This document shows, one piece after another, positions 41,537-51,798 of a stretch of 64,000 bases of DNA (positions are counted from its first letter, which is position 1; every line of letters begins with the position of its first letter). The position numbers were made by a program, and so were the translations under genes. The stretch covers positions 682,001-746,000 of the forward strand of contig NZ_MCGQ01000007.1 of assembly GCF_002242805.1 (NCBI RefSeq), given 5' to 3'. The DNA is from Streptomyces diastatochromogenes (GTDB lineage: Bacteria; Actinomycetota; Actinomycetes; Streptomycetales; Streptomycetaceae). The notes beneath the pieces were generated by a model. That model searched no databases, was not told the DNA's origin, and saw only the letters and a program-made list of their open reading frames with translations.

Positions 41537-42838
41537 TCAGGCGGCGTTCGAGGAGGCCGACTTGGCACCCTTGGCGTCCCGCAGGAATCCCTTCCAGCCC
41601 CCGGCCGGCTGCTGTCCGACCTCCAGCGTGCGCAGCTTGGCGAGCACCTCGGGCTTCTGGACGTCCATCCAGTCCACGAACTGCCGGAAGGAGACCAGGC
41701 GCACGTCCGCACCCTTCTCCTTCTCGCGCGCGATGTGCCGGAAGGCCTCCTCGACGGAGTCCATGTAGATGCCGCCGTTCCAGTGCTCGAAGTGGTTGCC
41801 GATGAAGAACGGTGCCCGGTTTGTCTTGTATGCCCGCTCGAATCCCGCGATGTATGCCTGCGCGGACTGCTTGCGCCAGCCCGGGTAGTTGTAGGCGGGC
41901 GCCTTGGTCGAGTTGACCGACTGGTTGGCGAGCATGTTGTAGTCCATGGACAGGACCTCGAAGGAACGTCCGGGGAAAGGTATCTGCTGCAACGGCAGGT
42001 CCCAGATCCCCAGCCGCTTCACCGGCCACACCTGACGCCCGCCCGGCGAGGAGGCGTCGTAGCGCCAGCCCAGCTCGCGGGCGGTGGGCAGCAGGTTGTT
42101 CTGGCCGAGCAGACAGGGCGTACGGCCGCCGACCAGCTCCTTGTCGTAGTCGAACGGCAGCGAGGGCAGTTCGGTCCAGCCGGTGTTGGTCCGCCACTCC
42201 TTCACGAACGCCTTGGCCTGCCGGATCTCGCTCGCCCACTGCTGCGGGGTCCAGTTGCCGACCGTGCCGTGGCCTGAGCAGAAGTGCCCGTTGAAGTGGG
42301 TGCCGATCTCGTGCCCCTCCAGCCAGGCCCGGCGGACATTGGCCAGCGTCGACTTGATGTGCGGGTCGCTGAGGTAGCCGATGTCGGAGGCGCCACGCGG
42401 GTTGTTCGGCGGCTCGTACATCCGCTTCTTCGCCTCGGGCAGCAGATACAGCCCCGAGAGGAAGAAGGTCATGCTCGCGCCGTGCTCCCTGGCCAGGTCC
42501 AGGAAGCGCGGGAAGAGACCGTTGCCGACCTCGCCGGCGCCGTCCCAGGAGAAGATCACGAACTGCGGCGGGGTCTGCCCCGGCTCCAACGGCTCGGGCC
42601 TGGCGGGCTGGTGCGGCTGCTTGCCGGTGAAGGAGGTGGAGCCGTCGCCGATCGGCCGGGCCTCGGTCCCGCCGTTCTTGCCTTCGCCCCCTCCGCCCGA
42701 GTTCCCGGAACCGGACCCGTGCCCTCCGCCGTCCGAGGACTTGAGAGACCCGCAGCCGGCGAGCGTGGCGGCGGCCGCCGCGCCCGCGCCGAGGCCGAGC
42801 ATTCCCCTCCGGGAAAGGGTCCGGGAGTTGGTGCGCAT
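41537..42838 (-). CDS. Tat-type lipoprotein with polysaccharide deacetylase-like domain
   Basis: 433 residues from ATG 42838. Twin-arginine signal (SRRGMLGLGAG) with lipobox LAGC, so probably an externally anchored lipoprotein, then a Gly/Ser-rich spacer. The NodB-like fold shows the metal His pair HFNGH in HEIGTHFNGH, but the TFDDG motif reads FSWDGA: the metal Asp is kept and the catalytic-base Asp is Trp. It may bind cell-wall glycan rather than deacetylate it, or use a different base. Lies between the histidine phosphatase and the cytochrome c genes. Confidence 0.85.
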   Translation of the reverse strand: MRTNSRTLSRRGMLGLGAGAAAAATLAGCGSLKSSDGGGHGSGSGNSGGGGEGKNGGTEARPIGDGSTSFTGKQPHQPARPEPLEPGQTPPQFVIFSWDGAGEVGNGLFPRFLDLAREHGASMTFFLSGLYLLPEAKKRMYEPPNNPRGASDIGYLSDPHIKSTLANVRRAWLEGHEIGTHFNGHFCSGHGTVGNWTPQQWASEIRQAKAFVKEWRTNTGWTELPSLPFDYDKELVGGRTPCLLGQNNLLPTARELGWRYDASSPGGRQVWPVKRLGIWDLPLQQIPFPGRSFEVLSMDYNMLANQSVNSTKAPAYNYPGWRKQSAQAYIAGFERAYKTNRAPFFIGNHFEHWNGGIYMDSVEEAFRHIAREKEKGADVRLVSFRQFVDWMDVQKPEVLAKLRTLEVGQQPAGGWKGFLRDAKGAKSASSNAA

Positions 42839-43060
42839 GGAGATCCCCGATTCGTCGCGCCTGCTGGTGGTCACCCATTCAGAGGGCGCGACGATCGGGG
42901 AGGTTCCGATGATATTTATGTTTTTCGCAACGGATCCGGCAAAGGGAACCTAAGCCATTCCAAACGGACCGTCAGAAGGGCTGTTGGGAGGGCTGTTGGG
43001 TGGGCCGCCGGACGAGCCGTCGGGCGGGCCGTCGGAAGCGCCGCACCCAGCCCTCGCCCC

Positions 43061-43747
43061 TCACGCCCCGAAGGCCTTGCTCTGCCCCTGCACCGGCTTG
43101 GCGCCGGCCCGGAGATGAGCCGGTACGAGGTCGATGGCGGGCTCGGTGTAGCCGACGGAGACGATCCTGTCGCCCAGATACGTGAAAGTCGTCAGGGAGG
43201 CGAGGGTGCACTGCCGCCTGCGCGGGTCGTGCCACAGCCGCCGCTTCTCGACGTACGACCGCACGATCCAGATCGGCAGCTGGTGGCTGACCAGCACCGC
43301 CTCGTGCCCGCGGGCCTGGTCCTTGGCCGCGTTCAGCGCGCCCATCATCCGCACGACCTGGTCGATGTACGGCTCGCCCCAGGACGGCTTGAACGGGTTG
43401 ACGAGGTGCTTCCAGTTCTCGGGCTTGCGCAGCGCGCCGTCCCCGACCCCGAAGGTCTTGCCCTGGAAGACGTTGTCGGCCTCGATCAGCCGCTCGTCGG
43501 TGTCGAGGTCGAGCCCGTGCGCCTTGGCGATCGGGGTGGCGGTCTCCTGCGCGCGCTCCAGCGGCGAGGCGACCACGTACGTGACGTCCCGCGAGGCGAG
43601 GTGGTCCGCGACCCGGTCGGCCATCTGCCGGCCCAGCTCGGACAGGTGGTAGCCGGGCAGCCGCCCGTAGAGGATCCCGTCCGGGTTGGCGACCTCGCCG
43701 TGCCGCATGAGATGGACGACGGTGATGTCCTTGCTGTTGTCGCTCAC
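43061..43747 (-). CDS. Histidine phosphatase (phosphoglycerate mutase-like)
   Basis: 228 residues. The catalytic motif [12 protein letters not shown] (His about 13) and distal residues ([12 protein letters not shown], and [10 protein letters not shown]) are intact, so it is an active branch-1 histidine phosphatase. The substrate is not determinable; names like phosphoglycerate mutase are only family labels. GTG 43747 overlaps the hemL stop (GTGA), a coupling common in actinomycetes. Confidence 0.92.
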   Translation of the reverse strand: MSDNSKDITVVHLMRHGEVANPDGILYGRLPGYHLSELGRQMADRVADHLASRDVTYVVASPLERAQETATPIAKAHGLDLDTDERLIEADNVFQGKTFGVGDGALRKPENWKHLVNPFKPSWGEPYIDQVVRMMGALNAAKDQARGHEAVLVSHQLPIWIVRSYVEKRRLWHDPRRRQCTLASLTTFTYLGDRIVSVGYTEPAIDLVPAHLRAGAKPVQGQSKAFGA

Positions 43748-45069
43748 GCGGTGGCCTCCGCGGCCGCTCGGGCCGCCGCCGGGAGGGCGTCGGCGATCTT
43801 CTGGATGGCCCGCTCGTCGTGGGCCGTGGACACGAACCAGGACTCGAAGGACGACGGCGGCAGATAGACGCCGTTCGCCAGCAGCGAGTGGAAGAAGGCG
43901 GTGAAGCGGAACGACTCCTGCCGCTTGGCGTCCTCGTAGTCCCGCACCTGCCGGTCGGTGAAGAACACGGAGAACATGTTGGAGGCGGTCTGCAGCCGGT
44001 GCGCCACGCCTTCCTTGCCGAGCGCCTCGGTGACGAGGTTCTGGATCTGCTCGGAGACGGCGTTGACCTTGTCGTACGCCGCGTCGTCGAGAAGCCGCAG
44101 CTGGGCGAGCCCGGCGGCGGTGGCGACGGGGTTCCCGGAGAGGGTGCCGGCCTGGTAGACGGGCCCGGCGGGAGCGAGGTGGGCCATGACGTCGGCGCGC
44201 CCCCCGAACGCGGCAGCGGGGAACCCACCGCCCATGACCTTCCCGAAGGTCATGAGGTCGGGCTTGACCCCGTCGATCCCGTACCAGCCGCTCCGGCTCG
44301 TCCGGAACCCGGTCATGACCTCGTCGGAGATGAAGAGGGCGCCGTTCTTCCGGCAGGCGTCCTTGAGCCCCTGGTTGAACCCGGGGGCGGGCGGCACGAC
44401 GCCCATGTTGCCGGGCGAGGCCTCCGTGATGACGCAGGCGATCTCGCCCGGGTGCCGATGGAAGGCCTCGTTGACAGCCTCGAGATCGTTGTACGGCAGC
44501 ACGATCGTGTCCCCGGCCTGGGCGCCGGTGACACCGGGCGTGTCGGGCAGCGCGAAGGTGGCGACCCCGGAGCCCGCCGCGGCGAGCAGCGAGTCCACAT
44601 GCCCGTGGTAGCAGCCGGCGAACTTGATCACCTTGGACCGCTGGGTGAACCCACGAGCGAGCCGGATGGCGCTCATGGTGGCCTCGGTCCCGCTGCTGAC
44701 GAGCCGCACCTGCTCGACGGGCTCGATCCGGGCGACGATCTCCTCGGCGAGCGCGACCTCGCCCTCACCGGGCGTGCCGAAGGACGTACCCCGGGCGACG
44801 GCCTCCTGGACGGCGGCGATGACCTCGGGGTGGGAGTGGCCGAGGATCATCGGCCCCCAGGAGCACACCAGGTCGACGTACTCCCGCCCGTCGGCGTCGG
44901 TCAGGTACGGTCCCTTGCCGGAAACCATGAACCGGGGCGTGCCGCCCACGGCGCGGAAGGCGCGCACCGGGGAGTTCACGCCGCCCGGTGTGACGACGGA
45001 CGCACGGTCGAAGAGCGCCTGCGAGACGGGCGCTTCATAGGGATAGGGCTGTTCGCTCATGGCACTCAT
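43744..45069 (-). CDS. hemL: Glutamate-1-semialdehyde 2,1-aminomutase
   Basis: 441 residues, the typical HemL length. PLP lysine lies in [18 protein letters not shown], and [16 protein letters not shown] and [16 protein letters not shown] are conserved. It converts glutamate-1-semialdehyde to 5-aminolevulinate, the first tetrapyrrole precursor. Context fits: cytochrome c maturation genes lie on the same strand downstream. ATG 45069; ATG 45060 is an alternative three codons in. Confidence 0.96.
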   Translation of the reverse strand: MSAMSEQPYPYEAPVSQALFDRASVVTPGGVNSPVRAFRAVGGTPRFMVSGKGPYLTDADGREYVDLVCSWGPMILGHSHPEVIAAVQEAVARGTSFGTPGEGEVALAEEIVARIEPVEQVRLVSSGTEATMSAIRLARGFTQRSKVIKFAGCYHGHVDSLLAAAGSGVATFALPDTPGVTGAQAGDTIVLPYNDLEAVNEAFHRHPGEIACVITEASPGNMGVVPPAPGFNQGLKDACRKNGALFISDEVMTGFRTSRSGWYGIDGVKPDLMTFGKVMGGGFPAAAFGGRADVMAHLAPAGPVYQAGTLSGNPVATAAGLAQLRLLDDAAYDKVNAVSEQIQNLVTEALGKEGVAHRLQTASNMFSVFFTDRQVRDYEDAKRQESFRFTAFFHSLLANGVYLPPSSFESWFVSTAHDERAIQKIADALPAAARAAAEATA

Positions 45070-45569
45070 GACGTGCGACTTCTCCGACTTCTCGGACTCC
45101 GGTTGCGTGGTGACCTCCTCAGGGTAGGCCGCGCCCGGGCCCGGCTGCGGCCGACCTCAAGATCGGAACCGTGATCGCGGCCGCGTCATCTGCGAGACTG
45201 ACACCTGATACACACAGCTCATCGGCACGTAGTAGTCAGGGGCTGTGTCAGGGGCTTCTGAAGATCCTGCGGACTGGTGTTTAACCGCACGTTTCGGCGA
45301 GCGGCCGTGGGGGAGGTCACTGACACGATGATCGGGTTGCGCGGCGGGGGCCACGCGTCCTAGAAAAGCAGTCGGGTGGAGATATGCATCGCGGTGGCGG
45401 ACTGGGCGAGGGGACTGATGACCTGGGTCCTCGACGTGCCCGGCGGGGAAGGCACCGGCGCGAAGCGGAGGAAACTACCGAAGCACGTCAGGCTGACGCA
45501 CGTCAGGCACAGGGTGTACCGAGTGAGCCCCGCCTCCGGGAGGGGAGCAGGAATGGTGGTCGGGTGGGG
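45070..45569. other. 500-bp intergenic region with a possible TTA-containing leader ORF
   Basis: Between the hemL start and the next + strand gene. It holds a short direct repeat GTCAGGGGCT (45235-45244 and 45247-45256). A 28-codon + strand frame (GTG 45245 to TGA 45329-45331) contains one TTA leucine codon (45281-45283). An open frame also extends from ATG 45384 into the following gene, but no strong ribosome-binding site supports it. No RNA gene or terminator is evident. The leader ORF is tentative. Confidence 0.3.
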
Positions 45570-46001
45570 GTGACGTACAAATACTTCGGCGCGCCGGACG
45601 GTGCGACCGCGGCCCGCGTCCCCATCTCGATGCGTCCCGAGGAACTCGGCGGCGACGAGCTGGGCATGAACGGCATGTTCACCAAGATCAAGCCGGAGAC
45701 GATGGCCGCGATGGTGCTGACCGGCATCGAGGGAGTGCCCCTGCACAAGGTGCCGCCCCTGGAGCTGGTCGTCCTGCACCCCGACTACGCGGTCGTCAAG
45801 CTCCCCATGACGGTCGTCGACCCCCTCCGCGGCATCGGCGAGGAAGCGGTGGGCGCGGCGGCGTTCATCTGGTCGACGGTGCCGGACCGGGGTGGGCCCC
45901 GGGATGCGTTCAATGTGTACCAGTTGCTGCACGAGTGGCAGGACTTCTCGCATCGGCTGCATGAGGCGGGGCATCAGCCTTATTGCTTGGTTTGGCCCTG
46001 A
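45570..46001 (+). CDS. Conserved hypothetical protein
   Basis: 143 residues from GTG 45570 (VTYKYFGAPDGATAARVPIS), preceded by a G-rich GGGTGGGG stretch that is a weak ribosome-binding site. Soluble, acidic and compact; I recognise it as a conserved Streptomyces protein without known function. The frame is open to ATG 45384, which would add a 62-residue basic, disordered N-terminus; the conserved part begins at about 45570. No domain or catalytic motif is evident. Confidence 0.7.
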   Translation: MTYKYFGAPDGATAARVPISMRPEELGGDELGMNGMFTKIKPETMAAMVLTGIEGVPLHKVPPLELVVLHPDYAVVKLPMTVVDPLRGIGEEAVGAAAFIWSTVPDRGGPRDAFNVYQLLHEWQDFSHRLHEAGHQPYCLVWP

Positions 46002-46049
46002 GCTGGGGTTTCGTGGGGGTTGGCGGGGCTTTCGGGTCCCGCCCTTGTC

Positions 46050-46190
46050 GTGTGGCGGGAGGGGGCGTCAGGCGGCCACAGCCGCACCCGCCAGCAAGCC
46101 CTGGGCAACGCCCGCGGCCCCGCCCACGCACTACGCGCCGCACTTCAGCACCCGTATGTCGGTGCCGCTCTGCAGGAGGTGGGCCGGTGA
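46050..46190 (+). pseudogene. Possible remnant or small ORF coupled to the next gene
   Basis: From GTG 46050 a 46-codon frame ends in TGA 46188-46190, overlapping the next GTG as GTGA, the coupling used by real genes in this genome. The C-terminus (ARGPAHALRAALQHPYVGAA) looks protein-like and helical. The frame lies directly after the stop of the 45570 gene, in the same register. It may be the C-terminal fossil of a larger gene lost upstream, or a small ORF. Evidence is weak. Confidence 0.3.
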
Positions 46191-46450
46191 GTACCCGAGC
46201 GCTCGTGTGCCACCCGGAGTGGACCCTCCAGCCCTACCGGGAGCCCGACGCCGAGCCCACCACCTATGCGATGCAGTGTGCGGTCTGTGGTGCCGGCTCG
46301 CCGCCCAGCGTCGACTTCGCGGACCCGCAGAACTGGGTGTTCGAGCACGACGGGCGCAATCCCTCGCACCACACGTACCGCGCCGCGCGGCGGCAGCCGC
46401 ATATCAGGCAGGGCATCACCCGGCCCTGGCGGGCGTGGTGGAAGCCGTGA
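46187..46450 (+). CDS. Small conserved hypothetical protein, DUF7848-like
   Basis: 87 residues from GTG 46187, with AGGAGG 7 nt upstream. Contains a CAVCG zinc-knuckle-like pair of cysteines (MQCAVCGAG) and ends in FEHDGRNPSHHTYR-type sequence. This is the layout of small Streptomyces proteins often found next to XRE/DUF397-type regulators, possibly DUF7848. Its stop overlaps the next ATG (TGATG). Function unknown. Confidence 0.65.
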   Translation: MSTRALVCHPEWTLQPYREPDAEPTTYAMQCAVCGAGSPPSVDFADPQNWVFEHDGRNPSHHTYRAARRQPHIRQGITRPWRAWWKP

Positions 46451-46569
46451 TGGGCCGCGCAGTGAGCTGGCTTGCGCGCTACACGGGACCGTCGCTGATT
46501 GTGCTGATCTCCGCTTGCTGCGGCTTCGTGATCGGCGTCGCGCTCTCCACCACCCCGGCCGACCCCTGA
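46450..46569 (+). CDS. 39-residue single-span membrane peptide
   Basis: ATG 46450 overlaps the previous stop (TGATG). The product MGRAVSWLARYTGPSLIVLI (then a further 19 residues ending TTPADP) has one hydrophobic helix. Support comes from the coupling with the preceding gene and the helix. No family recognised. Confidence 0.5.
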   Translation: MGRAVSWLARYTGPSLIVLISACCGFVIGVALSTTPADP

Positions 46570-46670
46570 CTTCCCCGTCCCTGCCCATCGTCCACGGCGG
46601 AGGGCCCTGGTACGGGGACCGTCCCGGACGGAAGATGAGGTGTGAGAAGCCTCCTGGGGAGGTGATGGTG

Positions 46671-46940
46671 ATGTACTGGGACGGCGGCTGGGTCTGGATG
46701 GCGTTCATGCCGCTGCTGTGGATCGCGCTGATCGGGCTGATCGTCTGGGCCGTGATCCACCTGACGCGGCGCCCGTCCGGTCGGGGCGACGACGCGGACC
46801 GAGGGTGGATGCCCACAGGGACACCGAGGGAGACACCGGAGGAGATCCTCGACCGCCGCTTCGCCTCAGGTGAGATCGACGCGGACGCCTACCACGAGGC
46901 GCGCAAGCATCTCGCCACCTACCGGCCCAGGCCGAGGTGA
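46671..46940 (+). CDS. SHOCT-domain small membrane protein
   Basis: 89 residues from ATG 46671 (GGGGAGG 8 nt upstream; ATG 46665 is also in frame). One N-terminal membrane helix (about 9-30, WMAFMPLLWIALIGLIVWAV) and a C-terminal SHOCT motif (EEILDRRFASGEIDADAY). SHOCT motifs are short C-terminal oligomerisation or binding segments. Stands alone, 101 bp after the peptide gene; role unknown. Confidence 0.85.
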   Translation: MYWDGGWVWMAFMPLLWIALIGLIVWAVIHLTRRPSGRGDDADRGWMPTGTPRETPEEILDRRFASGEIDADAYHEARKHLATYRPRPR

Positions 46941-46953
46941 GAGCCCTGCGTCT

Positions 46954-47289
46954 TCACCCGGAGGCGAAGGAGAAGCTCCGCCACAAGCCGGAGGATCTGA
47001 CCACCTCGTCCGACGACTGCATGGTCAGGTAGATACTCGCCCCGCCCGGTGGCACGGAGCAGTCGGGTGTCGTGTACAGGAGCATGTTGCTCTGCGTGTA
47101 GTTGGTGACGTGGGTCACGCCCTGGCGGAAGCGATGGCACCCGTGGATCGGCGGGTTCGAGATGGTCTCCACATACCTGACACCGTTGCGCGCCGTGACC
47201 TGGCCGGACGCCTGGTCCTGGCAGGCGGTCAGTGCGATGCCGAGCAACGCGATGCCGGTGAGCGCGGCCAGTGGCCGTGAAACGCGCAT
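46954..47289 (-). CDS. Small lipoprotein, unknown function
   Basis: 111 residues from ATG 47289, with AGGAGG 5 nt upstream. Signal peptide with lipobox LTAC (about Cys 23, ALTACQDQASG). The mature part contains two cysteines (HGCHRF and TPDCSVP) that could form a disulfide. Convergent with the SHOCT gene, 13 bp away. No family recognised. Confidence 0.8.
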   Translation of the reverse strand: MRVSRPLAALTGIALLGIALTACQDQASGQVTARNGVRYVETISNPPIHGCHRFRQGVTHVTNYTQSNMLLYTTPDCSVPPGGASIYLTMQSSDEVVRSSGLWRSFSFASG

Positions 47290-47421
47290 CGAGCCTCCTG
47301 TGCCGGGGCTGAGCCATCGGGGCCCATCGAGACGTCGTACCAGTTCCACTATCTGCCAGATCTTCGGCCCAGACCGATCGGGTACTCCATTCGGGTGAGG
47401 CTGGCCCTCGCGCAGTCACGG

Positions 47422-50400
47422 TCAGTAAACATCGCGTACGTAGCGCTTGTCGGCGGCGAGCTGCTTGACGTACGCCGTCGCCTCCGCCTCGGTCAGGCCG
47501 CCGTGGACGGTGGCGATCTCGTGCAGGACCTGGTCGACGTCCTTGGCCATGCGGGAGGCGTCGCCGCAGACGTAGAAGTGGGCACCGTCGCGGAGCCAGG
47601 ACCACAGCAGCGGGCCGTGTTCGCGCATCCGGTCCTGGACGTAGACCTTGGCGCGCTGGTCGCGGGAGAAGGCGGTGTCCAGGCGGGTGAGGGTGCCGTC
47701 GGCGAGGTGGGCGGCCAGTTCCTCCTCGTAGTAGAAGTCGGTCGCCCGGTGCTGTTCGCCGAAGAACAGCCAGTTCGGGGCGCGGTGGCCGCGGGCCCGG
47801 CGTTCCTCCAGGAAGCCGATGAAGGGCGCGATACCCGTGCCGGGGCCCACCATCACCGCCGGCGCGGCGGGGTCGGCGGGCGGGCGGAAGTGCGGCGCCC
47901 GCTGGACGCGGACCGGCACCGGGGTGCCGGGCTCGGCATCCGCGAGGAAGGGGGAGCAGACGCCCTGGCGAGGACGGCCGCGCAGGTTCTCGTAGCGGAC
48001 GACGGAGACCGTCAGGGACACCAGGTGGGGGTCGGTCAGTGGGCTGGACGATATGGAGTACAGGCGGGGTTGCAGGCGGGGCAGGAGGTCGGCCCACTCC
48101 TGTGCTCCGGCCCGGAGAGCGAAATCGGCGACCACGTCGACGGCCTGGCGTCCCCAGGACCACTGCGCCAGCTCGCCCTTGTTGTCCGGCCGCAGCAGCT
48201 TGCGCAGCTCTCGCGGGTCGCGGGTGCGGTCGGCGGCGAAGCGCAGCAGGTCGGGGGTGATGCGGGTGATGTCCAGGTGGCGCAGCAGGGCCTCGGCGAA
48301 GGGCACGTCTGAGGCGTTCTTGATCTGGACGGTCGTCTCCGCGTCCAGGCCGGTCACGGCCAGCCACTCCGTCACGAGCGCCGAAGAGTTCACCGGGTGT
48401 ACGGCCAGGGCGTCTCCGGCCTCGTAGACCAGCGGGGTGTCGCTGTCGCGGGTGTCGAAGGTGAAGCGGCGGACCTCCTTGCCTGCGCCGGGCAGGCTCA
48501 GCAGGCGGTTGCCGGCGAGGCGGGCGGTGGTGGGGGCGGGGCGGGGAGGCCGGGGAGGTCGGGGAGTCGTAGGGGCAGCAAGGACCGGGGCGGTGGCCGG
48601 CTGCTCCGTGTCCTTCAGCGCGGTGCGCACCTGGTCCAGCCAGGCGTCCGCCGCGGTCTCGTAGTCCGGTTCGCAGTCGGTGCGCGGGGCCAGCTGTACC
48701 GCGTCCAGCTCCGCCATGCGCCGGTCGAGGCGGCGGCCGTGGCCGCAGAAGTCGTCGTACGAGGAGTCGCCGAAGGCCAGGACGGCGTAGCGCAGGCCCT
48801 TCAGGCGCGGGGCGTCGGGTGCGGTGAGGGCGTCCCAGAAGCCTGCGCCGTTGTCCGGGGCGTCGCCGTCGCCGAAGGTGCTCGTGATCAGCAGCAGGTC
48901 GGTGTCGGACGGCAGCGCGGCGGGGTCCGCGTCCTCCATGGGCAGGAGGGCGGCGAGGTGGCCGTCCACGGTGAGCCGCTCGGCCGCGGCGGTCGCGAAC
49001 TCCTCGGCGTTCCCGGTCTGTGACGCCCAGAGGATCACGACCTGGCGGCGGGGAGCGTGCGCGGACGGCCCCGGGGAGCCGATGACAGCGTGCGTGGCCT
49101 CCGTCCTGGAGTACATACCGGCCAGCACGCCGTTCACCCACAGCCGGTGCTCCGGGCTGAACGGGGCGTCCGGCGGCAGCACCGGTACGCCCGGGGCACC
49201 CGACGGAATGCCGGCCAGGAAGCCGGTCAGATAGCGGCGTTCGTGTTCGGCCAGGACCGGCGGCGGTCCGGGCTCCAGACCGAACGGGGCGGGAGCGGAC
49301 GTAGAAGCAAGGGCAGCGGGGGGTGGGACCTCGGTGGAGGACGCCTGGGCCGTGGCCGGAGTCGTCACCAGGACCGGAGTTCGCACCGTCACCGGGGTCG
49401 CCGCCTTGGTCAGCGACACCGCGCACACCTTGAACTCGGGCTGGAACGACAGCGGGTCGACCGCGTCGCTGGTCACGGCGTTGACGCTCAGGTACTCGCC
49501 GAACAGGTCGTTCCAGTGGAACGGGGCGAAACAGCAGCCCGGCCGCACCCGTTCGGTGACGACCGCGGGCAGCACGGCGCGCCCGCGGCGGGAGGCGACC
49601 TCCACCGAGTCCCCGTCCGCGAGGCCCAGCTCGGCCGCGTCCCGCGGGTGCACCTCCACGAAGGGACCGGGGTTGAGCTTGTTCAGCTTGGCCACCCTGC
49701 CCGTCTTCGTCAGCGTGTGCCACTGGTGCTGGAGGCGGCCGGTGTTGAGCACGTACGGGTAGTCGTCGTCGGGCATCTCCGCGGCCGGGATGTGCGGGCG
49801 GGCGTAGAAGACCGCGCGGCCGCTCGCGGTCGGGAAGGAGAGCGAACCGTCCTGGTCGACGTACCGGATCGGGTTGCGGTCGGGACCGTCGGCGCTCGCC
49901 GCCGGCCACTGCACGGGCGTCTCCCGCAGCCGCTCGTAGCTCACACCGCGCAGGTCCCAGCCGGTCGCGGGGTTCCAGGCGCGCCTGATCTCCTCGAAGA
50001 CCTGCTCGGCGCTGTCGTACGAGAAGCCCTGCTCATAGCCCATCGCGCGGGCCACGGCGGCGATGATCCGCCAGTCCGCCATCGCCTCGCCGGGCGGGTC
50101 GACGACCGGCCGGGCGAGGGTCAGGTTGCGCTCGCTGTTGATCAGGACGCCCTCGGTCTCGGTCCACAGCGCGCCGGGCAGGACGACGTCGGCGTACGCG
50201 TTCGTCTCCGTCTCGGCGAACACGTCCTGCGTGACGACGAACTCGGCGGCCTCCAGGCCCTCGATGACCGTCTTGCGGTTCGCGACGGAGGCGACCGGGT
50301 TGGTGCAGATGATCCAGCACGCCTTGATGTCCCCGTCGGCCAGCTTCCGGAACATCTCGACGGTGCCCTTGCCGACACCGTCGGCGCGCAGGGCGCCCGG

Positions 50401-51555
50401 CTCCAGCTCCCACAGCTCCTCGACGAAGGCGCGGTCGGCGTCGACGAGCACGGAGCGCTGCCCGGGCAGCCCCGGGCCCATGTAGCCCATCTCGCGGCCG
50501 CCCATGGCGTTGGGCTGGCCGGTGAGGGAGAAGGGGCCGGAGCCCGGGCGGCAGATCGCGCCGGTGGCGAGGTGCAGGTTGACCAGGGCGTTGGTGTTCC
50601 AGGTGCCGTGCGTGGACTGGTTGAGGCCCATCGTCCAGCAGCTCGTCCACTCCCCCGCCTCGCCGATCAGGCGGGCGGCCTCGCGGATGTCGTCCTCCGG
50701 GATGCCGGTGATCTCCGCGACGGTGGCGGGCGGGTAGTCGGCGAGGAAGGCGGGCATCGCCTCCCAGCCTTCGGTGTGCGTGGCGATGAAGTCGGGGTCG
50801 GTGTGGCCGTTCGCGTGCAGCAGGTGCAGCAGCCCGTTGAGGAGCGCGAGGTCCGTGCCCGGCTTGATCTGCAGGAACAGGTCGGCCTTGTCGGCGGTGG
50901 CGGTGCGCCGCGGGTCCACGACGATCAGCTGGGCGCCCGCCGACTTCACCCGCTCCATCATCCGCAGGAAGAGGATCGGATGGCAGTCGGCCATGTTGGA
51001 GCCGATGACGAAGAAGACGTCGGCCCGGTCGAAGTCCTGGTACGAGCCGGGCGGCCCGTCCGCGCCCAGCGACAGCTTGTAGCCGGTACCGGCGCTCGCC
51101 ATGCACAGCCGGGAGTTCGACTCGATCTGGTTGGTCCGGACGAAGCCCTTGGCCAGCTTGTTCGCCAGGTACTGCGCCTCCAGGCTCATCTGCCCGGACA
51201 CATAGAGGGCGATGGCGTCGGGGCCGTGCTCGTCGATGATCGCGCGCAGCCGGCGGGCGGTCTCGGCGACGGCGGCCGCCACCGGCGCGGGCTGCGGCTC
51301 CTCGCCGCGGTCCGACCGGACGAGGGCGGTGGTCAGCCGGCCCGGCGCGGCGAGCAGGTCCGCGGTGGTCGCGCCCTTGGTGCACAGCCGGCCGAAGTTC
51401 GCCGGGTGCTCCTTGTCCCCGGTCGCCTTCAGGACCGTACGCCGCCCGTCCGCTCCCCTGCCGACGTCGAGGACCATGCCGCAGCCCACCCCGCAGTACG
51501 AGCAGACCGTCCGCACCTTCGTCGTGCCCTCAGTCCACGAGCCCGGCGCGGCCAC
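47422..51555 (-). CDS. Single-chain assimilatory nitrate reductase fused to flavodoxin/FAD reductase
   Basis: 1377 residues. N-terminal molybdopterin oxidoreductase: [4Fe-4S] cysteines C18, C21, C25 and C58, and Mo-ligand Cys in [11 protein letters not shown] (about 152). A flavodoxin domain follows ([20 protein letters not shown], about 843), then an FAD/NADPH reductase domain of the CysJ type ending in the dehydrogenase module. The chain should pass NADPH electrons through FAD, FMN and Fe-S to the Mo site and reduce nitrate to nitrite. GTG 51555 has GGGAGG 5 nt upstream. Nitrite reductase and transporter genes are absent from the window. The fusion is annotated in streptomycetes but is far larger than usual NasA/NarB. 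Confidence 0.93.
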   Translation of the reverse strand: MAAPGSWTEGTTKVRTVCSYCGVGCGMVLDVGRGADGRRTVLKATGDKEHPANFGRLCTKGATTADLLAAPGRLTTALVRSDRGEEPQPAPVAAAVAETARRLRAIIDEHGPDAIALYVSGQMSLEAQYLANKLAKGFVRTNQIESNSRLCMASAGTGYKLSLGADGPPGSYQDFDRADVFFVIGSNMADCHPILFLRMMERVKSAGAQLIVVDPRRTATADKADLFLQIKPGTDLALLNGLLHLLHANGHTDPDFIATHTEGWEAMPAFLADYPPATVAEITGIPEDDIREAARLIGEAGEWTSCWTMGLNQSTHGTWNTNALVNLHLATGAICRPGSGPFSLTGQPNAMGGREMGYMGPGLPGQRSVLVDADRAFVEELWELEPGALRADGVGKGTVEMFRKLADGDIKACWIICTNPVASVANRKTVIEGLEAAEFVVTQDVFAETETNAYADVVLPGALWTETEGVLINSERNLTLARPVVDPPGEAMADWRIIAAVARAMGYEQGFSYDSAEQVFEEIRRAWNPATGWDLRGVSYERLRETPVQWPAASADGPDRNPIRYVDQDGSLSFPTASGRAVFYARPHIPAAEMPDDDYPYVLNTGRLQHQWHTLTKTGRVAKLNKLNPGPFVEVHPRDAAELGLADGDSVEVASRRGRAVLPAVVTERVRPGCCFAPFHWNDLFGEYLSVNAVTSDAVDPLSFQPEFKVCAVSLTKAATPVTVRTPVLVTTPATAQASSTEVPPPAALASTSAPAPFGLEPGPPPVLAEHERRYLTGFLAGIPSGAPGVPVLPPDAPFSPEHRLWVNGVLAGMYSRTEATHAVIGSPGPSAHAPRRQVVILWASQTGNAEEFATAAAERLTVDGHLAALLPMEDADPAALPSDTDLLLITSTFGDGDAPDNGAGFWDALTAPDAPRLKGLRYAVLAFGDSSYDDFCGHGRRLDRRMAELDAVQLAPRTDCEPDYETAADAWLDQVRTALKDTEQPATAPVLAAPTTPRPPRPPRPAPTTARLAGNRLLSLPGAGKEVRRFTFDTRDSDTPLVYEAGDALAVHPVNSSALVTEWLAVTGLDAETTVQIKNASDVPFAEALLRHLDITRITPDLLRFAADRTRDPRELRKLLRPDNKGELAQWSWGRQAVDVVADFALRAGAQEWADLLPRLQPRLYSISSSPLTDPHLVSLTVSVVRYENLRGRPRQGVCSPFLADAEPGTPVPVRVQRAPHFRPPADPAAPAVMVGPGTGIAPFIGFLEERRARGHRAPNWLFFGEQHRATDFYYEEELAAHLADGTLTRLDTAFSRDQRAKVYVQDRMREHGPLLWSWLRDGAHFYVCGDASRMAKDVDQVLHEIATVHGGLTEAEATAYVKQLAADKRYVRDVY

Positions 51556-51798
51556 GGGCGCCTCCCTTGCTGTGCTCGGTCCGATCTCACCCCTCGTGAC
51601 GGTACGAACCGCTCATTACGTGGGTGTCTCTGCGCCCGATCACCAGGGGTTAAGCCCACCGCACAGGGCTTGGGGGGCGGGTGTGAGCACGGGGTCCCTG
51701 CGGCCGGGCCACGGGCAGCCGCCGGCACGAACCATCTGGCCCGCTCGAACGTATCCGTCATAGGGGCCTTTCCCTGACACAGATAGGGGATGAGCCAG

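Noticed and set aside
42970..43045. G-rich tandem repeat (GGGCTGTTGGGA twice and similar)
   Set aside because: Short, degenerate and without an associated gene or mobile-element feature; likely simple-sequence drift.
45384..45569. N-terminal extension of the hypothetical gene to ATG 45384
   Set aside because: Basic, low-complexity sequence without a good ribosome-binding site; the conserved part begins near 45570. Kept only as a possibility.
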